From Celoporthe dispersa (lineage: Eukaryota > Ascomycota > Sordariomycetes > Diaporthales > Cryphonectriaceae): 64,000 nucleotides of DNA. The number at the start of each line of letters is the position of its first letter. The first letter of the stretch is position 1. The position numbers and the translations under genes are program-made. Location of the stretch: contig WAID01000009.1 of assembly GCA_016584495.1 (NCBI GenBank), forward strand, positions 1,550,001 to 1,614,000. Reading direction: 5' to 3'. Below are positions 11,801 to 24,512 of the stretch, in pieces. The notes beneath the pieces were generated by a model that ran no database searches, was not told where the DNA came from, and saw nothing but the letters and a program-made list of their open reading frames with translations.

Positions 11801-13157
11801 ATGGCGCAGGCAGTAACGTTTGGAGATCTGGAAAAGGCAGTCTGCTGTCTTTTGCAGATCATCAAGGACACGCCTGAACTGGACAAGAATACAAAGGTGG
11901 CCATCGCCGGAGACATGGCTGTGCGGAAATATCTTGCTGACTCGAGGCAACACGGAGCAGGGGTGAGTCTGCAATGAATAACAAATTAACATTTCAGTTA
12001 TAGACAACAAAAAAAAAAAAAAAAAAAAAAAAAGGAGGCAAGGCTAATGGAATGAATAGCACAGCATTGACCTGATCACCAACTCGGGAACATCAGCCTC
12101 TCTCCTGCGGAAGAAGCTGCTTCACCACCCAATGTCACCACTGACCGAATCATCCGACCGGCTCCTCTACTACCAGACGTCTCCTCCCACGTCTCCTCCT
12201 CCATCATCAGCAGCAGTAGCAGCAGCAGCAGCAGCAACCGCTGCTCGCAGCAGGTCCTCGGGCATAGAGGTCCGCATCACACCCGAGATGCTCTGCCCCT
12301 TCCTCCCGGGGGCAGCAAAACTTGTGCACGAGATCACTCCCTCGCCGGACCAGCTCCCTTACATCTCGCTCAACGACCTGATCGTGTTCAAGATGGACGC
12401 CTGCGGGCTTCGCGACTCGCCCCAGGGCAAGCAGCAGGAGGCGAGGGACGCGGCGCTCCTCCTCGAGGCGGCGACCGAGCACTGCGCCCTGGACCTCAAC
12501 CAGGACCAGGCACGCGTGGTCGACGAGTGTCTGGCGGATATATTGCGGCACTCTGCGTCTGACAAGCAGAACAAGGCCTGGTGGCAGGCCAGGCTGATGG
12601 GGAAATGTGACCCGGATGCTCGCAAGGAGGCCAAGGACGTGCTCGCCGATTTGATCGAGAGCATGAGCCTCAGCGAGAACAACAAAAAGTCGGCAGGGGA
12701 CGACGCAGACAGCAAGCGATGGTCCCTCAACCTCTCGAACCGCACCTCTAGCTCTAGCTCTAAGACGTCCATCGACTCTATGGCCTCGGGCTTCTCTGGC
12801 AGCAACTTCAGCACATGCTCCTCGCCTACCACCACAGGCACCAACAGCCCCGACCTGCCAAGATCTCCTAGGTCGCCACACGATCTCACCTGCGCGATTC
12901 CTCAGCGGCCGCGCAAGTTCAGCACGTCGCAGCACAGCCCGACCAAAGGTCATGCGAGGAAGAAGTCGACCGCGGACAAGGGCGGATCGAAGCGCCATAG
13001 CCAGATCCTGGGAGGTCTTCCGAGCGGTGGCATTGCGCAGATCGCCCAGCTGCTGGATGATGGTTCTTCTGGTTCGCCTGGCCTGACCTTGACCGGGAGA
13101 TTCGAATCTACGCCTGAGGTCGACCATGGGTTCTCTAACAATGGTTCCTATTTTTAA
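11801..13157 (+). CDS. diverged nucleotidyltransferase-like fungal protein
   Basis: Conserved fungal protein of unknown role. Two exons: 11801-11962 and 12060-13157; the 97-nt intron keeps phase 0 and contains a 25-base A run. Predicted 419 residues. The N-terminal third follows a fungal family with a nucleotidyltransferase-like core: an opening LEKAV..L..I helix, VAIAGDMAVRKYL (family usual: IGG.AVWKYL), SIDLITN (family usual: VDFIIN), then EVRITPE, PYISLNDLIVFKMDACGLR and a trailing helical segment. The usual GG and acidic metal-binding positions look altered, so catalytic activity is doubtful. An alanine-rich stretch near residue 90 and a Ser/Thr-rich, basic C-terminal half are low complexity. 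The family assignment rests on pattern recall and is uncertain. Confidence 0.65.
12009..12033 (+). repeat. poly-A tract inside an intron
   Basis: A run of 25 consecutive A residues lies in the single intron of the 11801-13157 gene, between the donor at 11963 and the acceptor ending at 12059. Its length is liable to be miscounted. Confidence 0.95.
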
Positions 13158-13681
13158 TCTTTCCTTTTTCCTTCTTCTTTCGTCTCTCTCTGTCTCTGCC
13201 TCTGTCTCTATCTCTGTTTTCCATTTCAAGACGTACTCTTTTCTCTGGGATATGATGGACGATTTGTGAAGCGATTGTATCTACGGTATCAAGAAAAAAA
13301 GGGATGGTCTCGAAAAGTTGGGTTTGTTTTGGTTGTTTGCATAATGTTTCTGTACTAATGTGTTGTACTATTACTGGAGAAAAAAAAAGAAAATATATAC
13401 CCCGGCATAGACATTATATAGAAATTAGCTAGAGTAGTAGTGTTGTTTTCCTTTCTAGTTAGACTGTCATCACAATCAAAACCTTTTCCTTTGTCGGGCG
13501 ATTGAGCTTTTGTTGCAAGACACACTTGTGATGCTTGGGACTCCCAAGCTGAAAATATAGATCAGCGCTCAACTAATACCATGTTGAACAATTCTCATGT
13601 AGCTCACACGATACCAATCCAGTCTCCCCATAAGCTTTTTCTCTCTCTCTATCTCTCTCGTCCTCTCTCCCCCTCTAACTC
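13158..13681. other. convergent 3' region
   Basis: Space between two convergent genes. It holds pyrimidine-rich CT repeats (about 13174-13213 and 13645-13680) and A-rich runs. Nothing coding is seen. Confidence 0.6.
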
Positions 13682-15268
13682 TCAAACCGTCTCAAGAAGT
13701 GGCGTACTCTCATCTGGATTTGCCGTCCCGATGCGCGTAGTTGCTCTCGTGATCGCCTTGACGCGCAGGGCCTCCCGAATCTCACCCAGGCTCCTATCCA
13801 CCCAAGAGTCAAACCCGGTCAGGCTGAGCGGGTACATGACCTTGTTCATAGGAGACGCCATCCATTCTGTCGCCTCAGGTGCCGGCGCGCGCGTCAGGAC
13901 GTCAAAGTCAGCCGACAGCTCCCTGCAGTACTGCTCCAGCGGCAAATCATTCACGTCGCGCCCAAAGGGGTCCTCGATCTCCCGCCCGATCCTCTCGAAG
14001 CTGAGCACAATGTACGCCGCAAACAGCGTTCCCGGGATTGTCAGCCAGCCGAGGAAGTTCCACAGCTGCAGCGGCAGCAGGAGGACGTAGACCCAGGTGA
14101 CCTGGGCGATGGCGATGCTGTAGGCCACGGGGATCGGGGTGTTGGAGATGCGCTCCAGGCCGGCCTGGATCTCGCCCAGGTTGGTGATGCAGCCCATGGC
14201 AGAGCCCTGGTGGAGCCCATCAAGCGTCTTTTGCTCCACCACGTGCTTCATGTAGGAAGACAGGTAGGTTAGAATCTCCAGCGGGAGGTTGCCCAGGTTG
14301 TCTGTGGTGTTATCCAACACAGCCCGGGGATCCTGTATAGTCATGGGAATACCAAGATATTCAGCGGCACTAAATTGATTGATGATTATCAGCGTTGAGT
14401 TCTAACGGCGGAAATCACATATATGCATATATAGAGTGCAAAAAAAAAAGGAAAAAAAAGGGGAAAAAAAAAAGGACAAAGAAAGGAAGAAAGGAAGAAA
14501 GAAAGAAAAGTGAGCACAAGGGGTATTGGGATTCATCTTACTAGTGCCAGCGGCTCTTTGGCTTGGGTATCAGAGAGGCCTGGTCGGCCCTCCCGGCCAT
14601 GGTATCCAGATGAACAACCAGCGGAGCCAGGTCGAGGTACACCGTCGCAGGCTCAAAACGCAGGCGATGTTTCAGGGCCGTCGCAAAAGCATTGAGGAGA
14701 TTAATGGCCGACAGCTTGCCGAGCAGGTCCTCCTTGCCCAGCTCCTCCGACATGCCGTGCCTCTCCTGCACAAAGATCCAGATGAGCCGCGCCATCACCC
14801 TCGAGTTGAGCATCAGGGCCGACCAGTACTTGCTCCCATCGTTGTACCGCTCGTACGCGGTCGAGAAGCGGAACGACAGCGCCAGACCCACGATGAAACC
14901 AAGAACCGTGAGCAGGATCGAGTCGATGCCAAAGTTGTAGACAAACTGGCAGATCGAGGTGATGGTCGCCGCCCAGATGCCCACGAAAATCAGCGGGGCG
15001 ATAATCTTGGGCAGGACACTCCCGTAGAGCCGGAGGCAGAGCGGCACGCGGCTGAACTGGCGTATATCCCTCGGGCCCTCAAAGTAGTCGTCCAGGTCCA
15101 GCTCGAAGGAGCCCACCGGCTTGATCCCCGCGGCGCGTAAAAGTCATGCTGCTTCCAGGTAGGCCCCCGGTTGGTTCCTGACGGCGTCGCTGGCCCGGCG
15201 CTGCTGGTGAAGCTGTCGCCTCGCAGGGTTGGTGCAGCGCTGCTACGCAGAGTCGTGGATGGTGACAT
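13682..15268 (-). CDS. bestrophin-family (UPF0187) anion channel, with one apparent frameshift
   Basis: Predicted integral membrane chloride/anion channel of the bestrophin/UPF0187 family. Exons: 15268-14542 and 14369-13682; the 172-nt intron is full of A/G tracts. Family signs are the SFELDLDDYF...GPRD opening, a SVLPKIIAPLIF membrane segment, FRFSTAYERYNDG (typical of the family's first half), and in exon 2 LPLQLWNFLGWLTIPGTLFAAYIVLSFERIG...EDPFG with D.PL, then a C-terminal acidic stretch ending TPLLETV. The first 46 or so codons read in another frame from the ATG at 15268. They rejoin the channel frame if the C run at 15126-15129 (sense G4) should be one longer, giving 471 residues in exact phase. 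No alternative ATG exists in the downstream frame before a stop. Confidence 0.85.
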
Positions 15269-17359
15269 GGTTTGCTGCAGGTGCTAGGCTCCCTTCTTCT
15301 CTCCCTCTTGGAATTCGATGATGCTTGACGAGAGGAGGGCGGCTCGAGGCCCTTGGGAGCTCGAGAGCTGAAAGACAATTTCCAACAAAAAGCTCGGTGC
15401 CATCCCGAGGCGCTTTGGCCAACGATCCCATGGGGCCGTCTTCGCGTAAATAAAAGGAAGGGTGGGTCTTGACAACGCGCTTGTGGGCTCAGCGGTGAGC
15501 AGGGCCCATGGCGATCCTCATTCACTGGACTGATTGGCCGTGCGTGTTTGGTTGCTTTTTTCCCTACAGAAGATATGCAGGCTAGAAGAGATTCCACGTG
15601 GCAGCTGAAAGGTTGTGTCCTCTGGAGTGCATGAAGGCGGTCAGCCACCTGTCATTGTTGGGACTGTGCAAGGGTTGAGATGAGACTATTCCGAGTCGGT
15701 GTCAACAGCAGTGCGTCGCATCCATGGCAGGTTTAATTCGAGTCACAGAGCAGAGATACACGAGCTAAATGACCCCTTAGTTCGTACATACATTCTAAAA
15801 TTCATTTCAGCATTACTGTCAATTATCTCTTTCCAATCTGATGCGTTTTCAAGCGGTATATTCCTTCAACTTCAATGATCTCGTCCGTGACGAACAGAAA
15901 ATCTGACTTGGAAGCTATCATGACCTATCATCTTCTCAGCACGCCGACGGCATGCCAGCGATGATTGATGCTGTTGACTTAAACTCAATATCTATCAGAC
16001 CACTGTGACGATAATTAAGAGCCTTTTATGTTAACCTACCTTCCTTTTTATTACAATACCGGCTAACTTGACTTCTACACCAGATAATATTTCAGTAATC
16101 CGTGGTGATTTTATAAGCTCTCTTAGCATAATTATACCACTAGCCGCCAACTCAATACTGAAAGTTTATTTCTTACTACGCTCTTTCATTTCATTTTCCA
16201 AATCGCACTTGAAATACCTCATGATCTGTCTGCACGCTTGCTATCGGAATGCTCGAAACTATATCGCCATGAATGCTGAGGATTCTGAGGTTTGCGGGTA
16301 AGTTGCGGGGAAAATATAGGTACAGCTAGTTCTGAGAGATCTGGCGATCGTCATTTTCCCCGACATAAGTACATACCGCTACTTCATGACATGAGCACAT
16401 CAAGTGACGGTAGCTATGCATTGACAGGCTCTTGGGCGGCTCTGTCCCAGGCTCACTATTTGGGATATGTACTTAAATAAGATTACTTTTCTCGTTCTTT
16501 CAACGCTTGGGTATGATCTGAGGAAGGGCTTCGCGCAAGTCGTTTCTCTAAGATGTAGCAATGAGACGGCCATATTTATCAGCAATGCTTCGGACAAGTA
16601 CTAAGTTCAGTCCCATTCGTGTCACCCTAGATGGCCACCCTGGCCAGACCACACTGTTTTTATATCCTTCTTTAACACTCAACTACTTCCCATTCAATAT
16701 TAGGCCAGCTAAGTTTGGTACAGTGAAATTGCAAGAGTCAATAGACTGCTTAAGCTCTTGAATTCAAGAGATCAGAATGAAAGGCTTCAAGATGAAGCCA
16801 ATCTTCCTAGAATCATACTATTTTTTTTCTGACCTCTCATGACATTTATTACTTGAAAACAAGCTATAAAGAAGCTGCTGTCAGGTTGTCTTGCAGACAA
16901 CCACAATTATAACAAAATAATTAGCATGGCAAGGGACCTCATGTGCCATACGGAGTTGACTTGTGGCGATTTAACTATCTGATAAGCTATGACAAGAGCA
17001 GACCTTAAATAGACGGATCTGCAGGCCATTTGAATGCCTACAAGCTCAATATCACGAGATCTAATGGCCGAATGGGACGGACGACAAACTGGGCACAGTA
17101 CAGGCCTGTGACTGCATATTCATGATTACATGTTCACAGATGACTTTCAGATACAAGCATGTCCATTATGTCTACATGCCTATTTCCTGTGCCTCTATGT
17201 CTGCATGAGACCATATTTTCTTTTCTCCTCAACCATACTCTGCTGTTCTGAGTTCACATGAAGCCCCATCTGTAAGCCCAACCCAAGAACGCGGCTCGTC
17301 GGCCCCAGCAGCTATAACAAGGTGCATACTTGAGTACAAGGCTGATGCATTCAAAGTAG
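15269..17359. other. AT-rich intergenic region
   Basis: No supportable gene. The first 400 bases are probably the upstream region of the bestrophin gene; from about 15.75 to 17.3 kb the sequence is clearly AT-rich with only short open frames. It could be a decayed, mutated repeat, but no terminal repeats or element-derived coding motif could be recognised. Confidence 0.5.
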
Positions 17360-18908
17360 CTATACTACATGAACCCAATAAAGCTCACGAGACTGCTGAG
17401 CAACAAGACCCATCCATACCATGAGGTATACGTAAAAACAACAACAAGACGTGTTGCAGACGATTCTTGGCAGCCGCCACCTTGTCGGGACGGCTTTGCT
17501 ACCGCTTCCAATGGCTACGATATTCGACCCACAGTCAGCAGACTGTGCCAGGTGGACCTGCTGGTTATCCCAGTCAAAAACCGCATATGCCGCCCTGAGG
17601 AACGGAGCGCCGAGGATGTAGGTAGGCGGATCAGTATCGACGCTTGTGTCACTGACTGCGAGGAAGCAATACTCGAATCCATTCTCGTTTACGTCAGTGA
17701 GCATGTTCTCATATGTCACTTGGATGGTCTTGCCGTCGAAATTGATGTCCAGTCCACCGGTCTGGTCCTTGATGCTGCAGTCCACCAGACAAAAACTGGT
17801 CTCGCCCGATGCGAGCTCCGTTCCGTTGACATCGTCGCAGATCTGAGACGAGAGCCCCTGAGGAGTGAGGATATCGCTGGTTCCACTGTCGAGCACTGCC
17901 AGAAAGCTGGCCTGGCTGTATTTGCTTGAACTTGTAGTGTTTGGCTTCGTAATGCCCACAGATTGGACCGTTACATAGTAACTAACAAAGATATCAGCGA
18001 GAAATCACACACAACTTCTAATAGCCTTTGTCTTCGTATAGAAGATCCTAAACTTATGATACAAGCTGAAGGACGCACCCATAGTCAGTAAATGATTGTT
18101 GTCCGTTGTCATATGACGGCGACGTCATCTGGACCGTCTCGATCGGCAAAGTCTGTAGCGAACCAGAGAACTTCTTCTTATCCAGACCTCCAAAAATAAT
18201 AGCGCCAGTCGTATTGTCGTAGTTTCCCAGGTCAAGGCTGAATGCGCGGCTGGCAATCTGGCCCTGGGAAGCGAGAGAGTCCAAGATGAAGCTGTACGGC
18301 TGTTGTGACGAGTTGTAACCATACGCGGGGTCTGGGCCCATACCCATGATCCCTAGAGCCGTTGCGTTGGTGACATTCGCAACTCCAAACTGCTGCTTCG
18401 ATATCGTCAGTCCTCCGATGTCTATGGTATCGGTATAGTAATTCAGCTCGATGGTCGTCGTGTCGGCGTATCTAAAAGTAGCGCCCTCATTCAGAGCCTC
18501 GGATGTGGATGACGAGGCTGGATCATATCGAGGAATAGACTCGCAGTATTGTGGAGAGGTGGCGTCGGAATCCGTCTCGCTGGAACTGGTGTCCTCGCCC
18601 GAACTAGTTGTATTCGACCGAGATGCCGTGCTGCAGTCCGGATCGACCCAGAGCTCAGACGAGCCTGTGTCCAACACCACCGAGGTAGACTGTCCTCCGA
18701 TCGAAATGTTGATCGTGTATGCCTCTTGTAGGTTCGTGAGGTCTACCGAGGCAAGCTTGCTGCTTGCTCTCTTCCGAATCATTTGTTGAAGGTCAGGGCG
18801 TTGACCATGTTTTGCGACTGGTACGTGGACCGCTCCTGGGACGCGGAGAGCCGCAGCTGAAGGTATGAGTGGGAGCGCAAGAAGCGCAGAGGCGACAAAC
18901 AAAAGCAT
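17360..18908 (-). CDS. secreted pepsin-like aspartic protease (A1 family)
   Basis: Predicted secreted aspartic endopeptidase, resembling yapsin/candidapepsin-type enzymes. Exons 18908-18079 and 17981-17360; the 97-nt intron has GTGCGT donor and TTAG acceptor and keeps phase, giving 483 residues. The ATG at 18908 starts a hydrophobic signal peptide (MLLFVASALLALPL). The first catalytic motif is VVLDTGSSELWV, the second AVLDSGTSDIL. A Ser/Thr-rich acidic insertion after the first motif is typical of the yapsin-like group. The YILGAPFLRAAYAVFDWD stretch is the usual C-terminal signature. The last 40 residues are unusual: Cys-rich and aromatic, with no clear omega-site plus tail for GPI anchoring, so a further short intron or a different end is possible. 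Confidence 0.88.
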
Positions 18909-20466
18909 ATTAACCGAGCCAGGATACGAATCCTGCAATCAGATTGTGGTACAGTGGTTACAGTTTCGATATCTGATGTGGTTGAGAGTAGTACAAGAAG
19001 TATGTATGAGCACGCAGGAAGAAGTCAAGAGGATAAGAAGAGTGCTGACGGGGGAAGGATATCAAAGATGAAGAGCGTTCGTGTTCTTTTGGGACCTTGC
19101 CGCCTTCCTGCGAAACACAACCTCGTATCGGATACTTTATTACTCTTTTTACCCCTTACAGCCGTGCACCAGGGCTAATATTCAGCAACCCTCCCACCAC
19201 TCAGAAGGCAGGGGCTGAGGGTGTTCAAAGTAAAGAAGCACTTGCCCAGACTTTGACAGGTCAATGCGATTCTGTTGCCTGTTTCTTCGGGTCCGGTTCA
19301 GCTAGCGATCCACTATAGCATGGATTTGGCCACATAGATAGCTTCAATACTGATATCGGCGCCTACGCATTTGTCCGTCTGACATGAGAACGCCTCATCT
19401 CTGCAGCGAGTCTAACCCGTTGGAGATGATGAATTTCAAGGTTGCCAACAAGCTTATTTATGCCTAACGGCCGATCGCCGAGGGGGGGAAAATGGTGCTT
19501 ATAAGTCCATTGTGCTACCTAGGTAGTGATCACAGCAGAAATATCCAGTCAGACACTCTAGGTTTGATATCGTGGTGTGATCAATAGGCCACGAAAAGGA
19601 AGGAGAACATCGAGGTCAGTTCTCAACTAGGTAACCTTCCTCTTGTGCTGGCAATGTGAGCGCTCGGTACTAATATCATTCTCCTTCATGAACTATGAGT
19701 ATCAGGTGGTCAATTATTTTTTTTTCCCTCTCCAACTTGAAAGGTTATAACTCTCTGACGCAGTTGCTACTTGTTCTGAGGCCATGTTCAATCATGATTC
19801 GTAGCGATCTTGGGGTCATCACGGCTGAGAAGGTCGACCTTAAGAGAAATACAGAGAGTAACAAAAACTGGGAAAAGATGCAAGGCACAGAAAGAAGGAA
19901 ACAACAAGAAAATGGGCGGATTTGATTAAGCAAGAAAATAAAAATATGAAATGGCGATTGTATAAACGAACAAGAATTAATAAAAAGGGAAAAAGAGAAA
20001 GAATGAAGGAAGGAATAGAAAGAGATGGTACGGCTGACGTCTTGTAACTTGTTGGGTGGCGACTGCTGCGCAACGGCCCTAACCCTCGCGGAAAGCACTT
20101 GGGCAGTCACTGCAAATTTGACGTCCTCACTGTTAGTACCCGAAGCTCACCACCAACAACGCCAACCATGACAGCTCACAATCTCACCCGCGGCCTGCGC
20201 CTTTGAGCATCTGGTCACCCCTCTCTACTCTCGGTGCCTTACTGCTATCCTATCTGGTTCTCATTGATGCTGCTGTTATCTGCTCCTTTTGCGTCCTCGT
20301 CCTGCGCAGAGCACCACGTGTCAATATCTCAACGCCACCAAACCCGAGGATTCTGCGGCCTTCTTTGACAGAATTTCAGCTAAAATAAGCACCACAGCCA
20401 AGCTTGTAGCATTCTCCGAAGCTTGGTTCCTCAGAAACCCACACGCCTGGAGACGCTCCTAACATC
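18909..20466. other. divergent intergenic region
   Basis: Shared upstream space of the aspartic protease and the DUF1308 gene. A purine-rich tract lies at about 19850-20030, and CTACCTAGGTAG at about 19514-19525 is palindromic. No supportable gene. Confidence 0.55.
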
Positions 20467-22430
20467 ATGAGCGACGAGGACGAGGTGACCGCCCTGGGCA
20501 CCGCAACCATCGCACGCATCGACTCGTTGATCGGCGAGCTGGAGTCCCTGACTACGGCCTGGAAGCGAAAACTCGAAGCTTCGACCAAGTTGGAACGAAG
20601 AGAACAGCCCGACACCATCCCTGGTCTCCACGATTTCATCGTGTCCGTCAGGGGAACGAGAAACTCGGTCCAGCGCCTCCTCAAGGCACGAGCTGCTGCC
20701 CGGCAGGGAAAAGATGGCGCGTGCGGCGGCTCCGACATGGAGGAACGGGACACCAAGGATAGTGCCGTGATCCAAAGCTGTGGTCTGGCCCCGCACCAGG
20801 AGCAGTGGGATGCGATCAAGCGCGCTCGTGGGCTCCTGGCATTCCGCCGTCGACTCGCGGGGAAGACTGGGAAGCTGGGGCCAACGATAGATGCTGTGGT
20901 CGAGAACGGGTCAGAATGGCTCAAGGTCTCGACTATGACAGAAAAGAAGCTGCTCTATCAAATGGCCCAAGAAGGATGGCATCCTGATGACTCGTCAGAC
21001 GAAGACGAGTCCGACGACAGTGACGACGAGAACAGCGGAATCAGCATCGTGAAGACCACAAAGCAGCTCGTCGAGGCTGCTCGGATGCACCGCTGTAACA
21101 CGCGAATCCCGAGGATACGACTCGTGCTGCCAAATCTCACCCTGCGACGTGTGGATGCCATCGACAAGATCCTCGATCGGATCCGCAGTCTCGGGCTGTC
21201 TAAGAAGCAAGAGGGCGATGTCGAGATTATCGTGGACTGCGCAGATGGCGCGTTTCTGCAAAGGCCCATACCTCCCCTGGATCAGGTGTTCACGGGCTTC
21301 TTCTGCGACACCAATCAAGACCGGCTCACTTCAACGGTGAATCTGGAGCTCACCATCATCCTCAGTCTCGTTTCCGACATCGCACATGCGGAGGCCGAGC
21401 CGAAAGAATGGTACTCCAGACAGACCCTTTCGCACATCGAAGACGAGAATCATGCCCCAGGCGTCCGGCTGCAAAATGTCTACGCAGCTTTAGGAGGGAG
21501 GCGTCTTCAGTGCACTCAAGAGGTCGCCAGGGAAGTTCGGAACGTGGTCGATGACCTGGGGACCGAGAACACCAAGGCCCGTACCTTGACGTTCTTTGGA
21601 CGAAAGAGTATAAGAGATGGCTTCGACACACCGCGCAGCCATGCTATCACCTCTGAGGGCGATGGGTCGGACATGGAGGTCGAACGTCAAAGGCTGGTCG
21701 AGGAGCTGCGCCAGTCATCGAGGTATCCTGTTCCCGATAACCTTCAGCTACCCATTGATATTGTCGGCGACGACGAGTTCAACCATGAGAGCTACCGCAC
21801 GCTCATAGATGCCGGTCAGCTCCCTCCAGTAGCGGCAAAAGTGTGGGAAAAGCTTGATAGGTCTTACAACAGGTCGTGCTACCTGTGGGGCTGGCTGCAA
21901 GACATCACGACGGTCTCTGCGAATAATCTCAACACTAAGCTGATCGATGCCACTGTTGACAAGGTACGTACCCTCTGTGAACATGTGATCCATTAACAAT
22001 GGGGTCCTGGGCGGGCGCTGTCTACTTCGGACGATCCTCGGCTGCCGTGCCTTTGAAATTGATGAAGCTACCCAAGGTTCTGGCTACTAATCGCTCCTAT
22101 ATCACATAGGAACGCACTAGTGCCCTCGAACTCGGCCCCAGGTTATACGTCACTACTCTTGCCATCAGTATCAATACTGCAAAACCTTGTCCTAGTGACA
22201 AATGGAACGAGATCAAGGACGCGAAGCACGAACGGAGGGAAGCTAGAACCAAGGAAGCCAAGCAGATGAAGGCCGCAGGGACCTGGGGCCCGAGCCTAGG
22301 TATCCCAGTCAAGTGGGACGAGCGACAGCTGAAGAGACAGGATATTCGGCGAAAGAAAGGAGGCGGCGGCGGCATAGGAGGAGGAAGCACCAATGGATCA
22401 GGCATATCGACACCATCTACAGCTGAATAG
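20467..22430 (+). CDS. DUF1308 family protein
   Basis: Conserved eukaryotic protein of unknown function. Exons 20467-21963 and 22110-22430; the 146-nt intron starts GTACGT and ends CATAG, phase 0, giving 605 residues. Visible features: an N-terminal helical region; a very acidic Asp/Ser stretch near residues 178-195; a central region with RIRLVLPNLT, VDAIDKILDRI and EIIVDCADGAFL; then TSTVNLELTIILSLVSDIAH, which resembles the T-N-D-T-LIALVSDI signature I associate with DUF1308 (human C7orf25 relatives). The tail is basic, then Gly-rich. Other clues (LGPRLYVTTLAI) also fit a nuclease-like fold. Family assignment is moderate; no function should be read into it. Confidence 0.7.
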
Positions 22431-24512
22431 GTCTAGCGAGGAGGTATTGTCTGTTCGTCTCACCTCTTGATCGACCGAGTGGTTACAGGGAAATCAAATA
22501 TAATAGACAAGACTTCTCTGGACCGAGTCAAATTTAGCTACCGTTACACCGAGCTGCGAATTCTTCCAGAAGTCCAACCCCATGCCTAAATTCGGAGTTA
22601 TTATGCAACCCAGTGTAAGGTATTCCTTCGCATGTCAGCGGCCTAGATCCCCACCTGAGATGACCAACATGCTAAAGTCTAGCTGCACTGGCACGAACCG
22701 ATGCCTGCATCGAAACTTAGCAGTATCAAATTCTAGATTTGCATACACTTGGACAATAACAAGAGTATGTTTATTTGGCTTTCAAAAAAAGGAAGATGAG
22801 GGCTACTTGGGTCAGGCCTTCTCAAATGCTGGTTTTTTTGGTGCTGTAAGACATAATAGCATAAGGATCCACTAGACCGGAAATCTTATCATGGTAATCC
22901 TCTGGGAACACAAGCCCCATATCCAAAAATCCACCATGACATCCTTCAAAACTCGTCGATCTTGGTTTTTTTTTTTTTAAAAAAAAAAGGGAGAGGATTG
23001 TTTCCCAGGTGACAGGGAGGAGCTCCTCGAAAGGAGCTCTAGCCATACATCTTGATTCATTCTAGATCGATTTATTTGCAAACCACAAGGCAATTGAAAA
23101 GTAGATAGCCAGCCTCGCAATAATGAGCGCAAGAACAAACATTCCGTTGCCAGCCAGGAGAAGGTCTGCATCCCCACCCCATAATTAATGACACCCAAGG
23201 GTTCCAAATCCGTCTGTCTCCCTCTTAATACTCAATAGCCCCCCTCTCCCGCGATCCCCACGAATGTAAAAGCACACACACCACGAACACCATCTACTCC
23301 AGATCGCCGGATGCATAAAGATAACCTTCTGACAAGGTGTGACCCACTCAGCACTTCCACACATATACCGGCATAAAAGAGAAGAAAAAAACAAGATGAA
23401 CAGGACAGTTGTAAATCTATCTTTGTCATCCCGCGCGACCTCTCGTCCCGGCCGCCTACAGTGACGGGACCATCCCCTGTCCATCAGCTCCCGACACCCT
23501 ATAATAATAGCAGCAAGAGCACCAGCCCAGGGCCGCGGTCCCTCTGAGCTGACATAACACTAGACAAACTGGGGCTCCCAAGGACCTATGAAATCATAAG
23601 TCAGCAGCCAGGCGGTCCAACATAGCGGAGGCTTACTTAAGTAAGGTGAACAAAGACCAGCAGCAGCGGATCGGTTGGCGGGCATTACTCCTCCCTAGGC
23701 CAAGCGAGCAGGCCGTCCGACGCATGTCAGCAAAAAGCCAGTAAACAGCAAGCGGGTATGCTAGGCCTTCGCACGGCAGGACAGAGAGAGAGCCAGGGGG
23801 CCTGGGGCCCGGGAGCCCAGGTCGGCCTGTTTCGTCCGCTGGGCCTGGAACCGGCTGCAAGCAACCAGCAATCTCACCAAAATAAAAAAAGTAAACAACA
23901 AATCTCTTGTTTCTATTTTTTGTTTCCTGTTTAGGCCCCGCGGCCGGAGGGGAAACAAGCCGAGACATTCATTAAACTCGGCCGCCGTCCTACTTCCCAC
24001 TCGGCCGGAGGATATGTCTTGGCTTTTTATGATACAGTTATTCTTTCTTTTTGTCTTTTTGCATACTTTCTCATTTCAATTCCAATCGTTTTTCATTTTT
24101 TTTTTGTTGTTTCTTTTTCCTTGGGAAGGGATTGATCGACAGGGAAGGGGTAATAGAAGGTCTGCTTGCTAATCGCCGTTTGCTTGCGCCTTCGAAAAAT
24201 AATCGAGCTGGGGAACTGTTCTCTTTTGGCCTTCTCTCGTTTTGTTTTCTTTTCCCTTTTTGTCTTGTTTCTTTTTACATGACACCGTCGGTTTCCCCTC
24301 TTTTCCTCCCCTCATTTCCTTTCTTGTCTGTTTCTTCAGCCAGGTGCTGTTGTAAATGACCGCTGGAGATTAATCTCTTAATTTCTGAATGTTCAATTTT
24401 TAAAACATCTATTCCGAACTCACGACGTGTGGAACTCATCACAGCAGGGAGAGGAAAGTCACCATATATCCTCTCTCAACATCCACATATTCGATTCATA
24501 TACACAACAAAA
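22431..24512. other. intergenic region with T/A runs
   Basis: About 2.1 kb without a supportable gene. It contains an uninterrupted T13-A10 block at 22966-22988, a T-rich stretch at 24030-24120 and pyrimidine-rich sequence at 24230-24340, probably leader of the next gene. Confidence 0.55.
22966..22988. repeat. T13A10 self-complementary homopolymer block
   Basis: Thirteen T directly followed by ten A. The block is self-complementary and could form a hairpin, or may reflect an uncertain base count. Confidence 0.9.

Noticed and set aside
12207..13229. 340-codon open frame on the minus strand
   Set aside because: It is antisense to the 11801-13157 gene, with Arg-rich shadow composition and no domain.
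18921..18990. tRNA-like strings (GGATACGAATCC and TGGTACAGTGGTTA)
   Set aside because: No cloverleaf could be built: the T-loop is one base short or unpaired and there is no matching acceptor stem.
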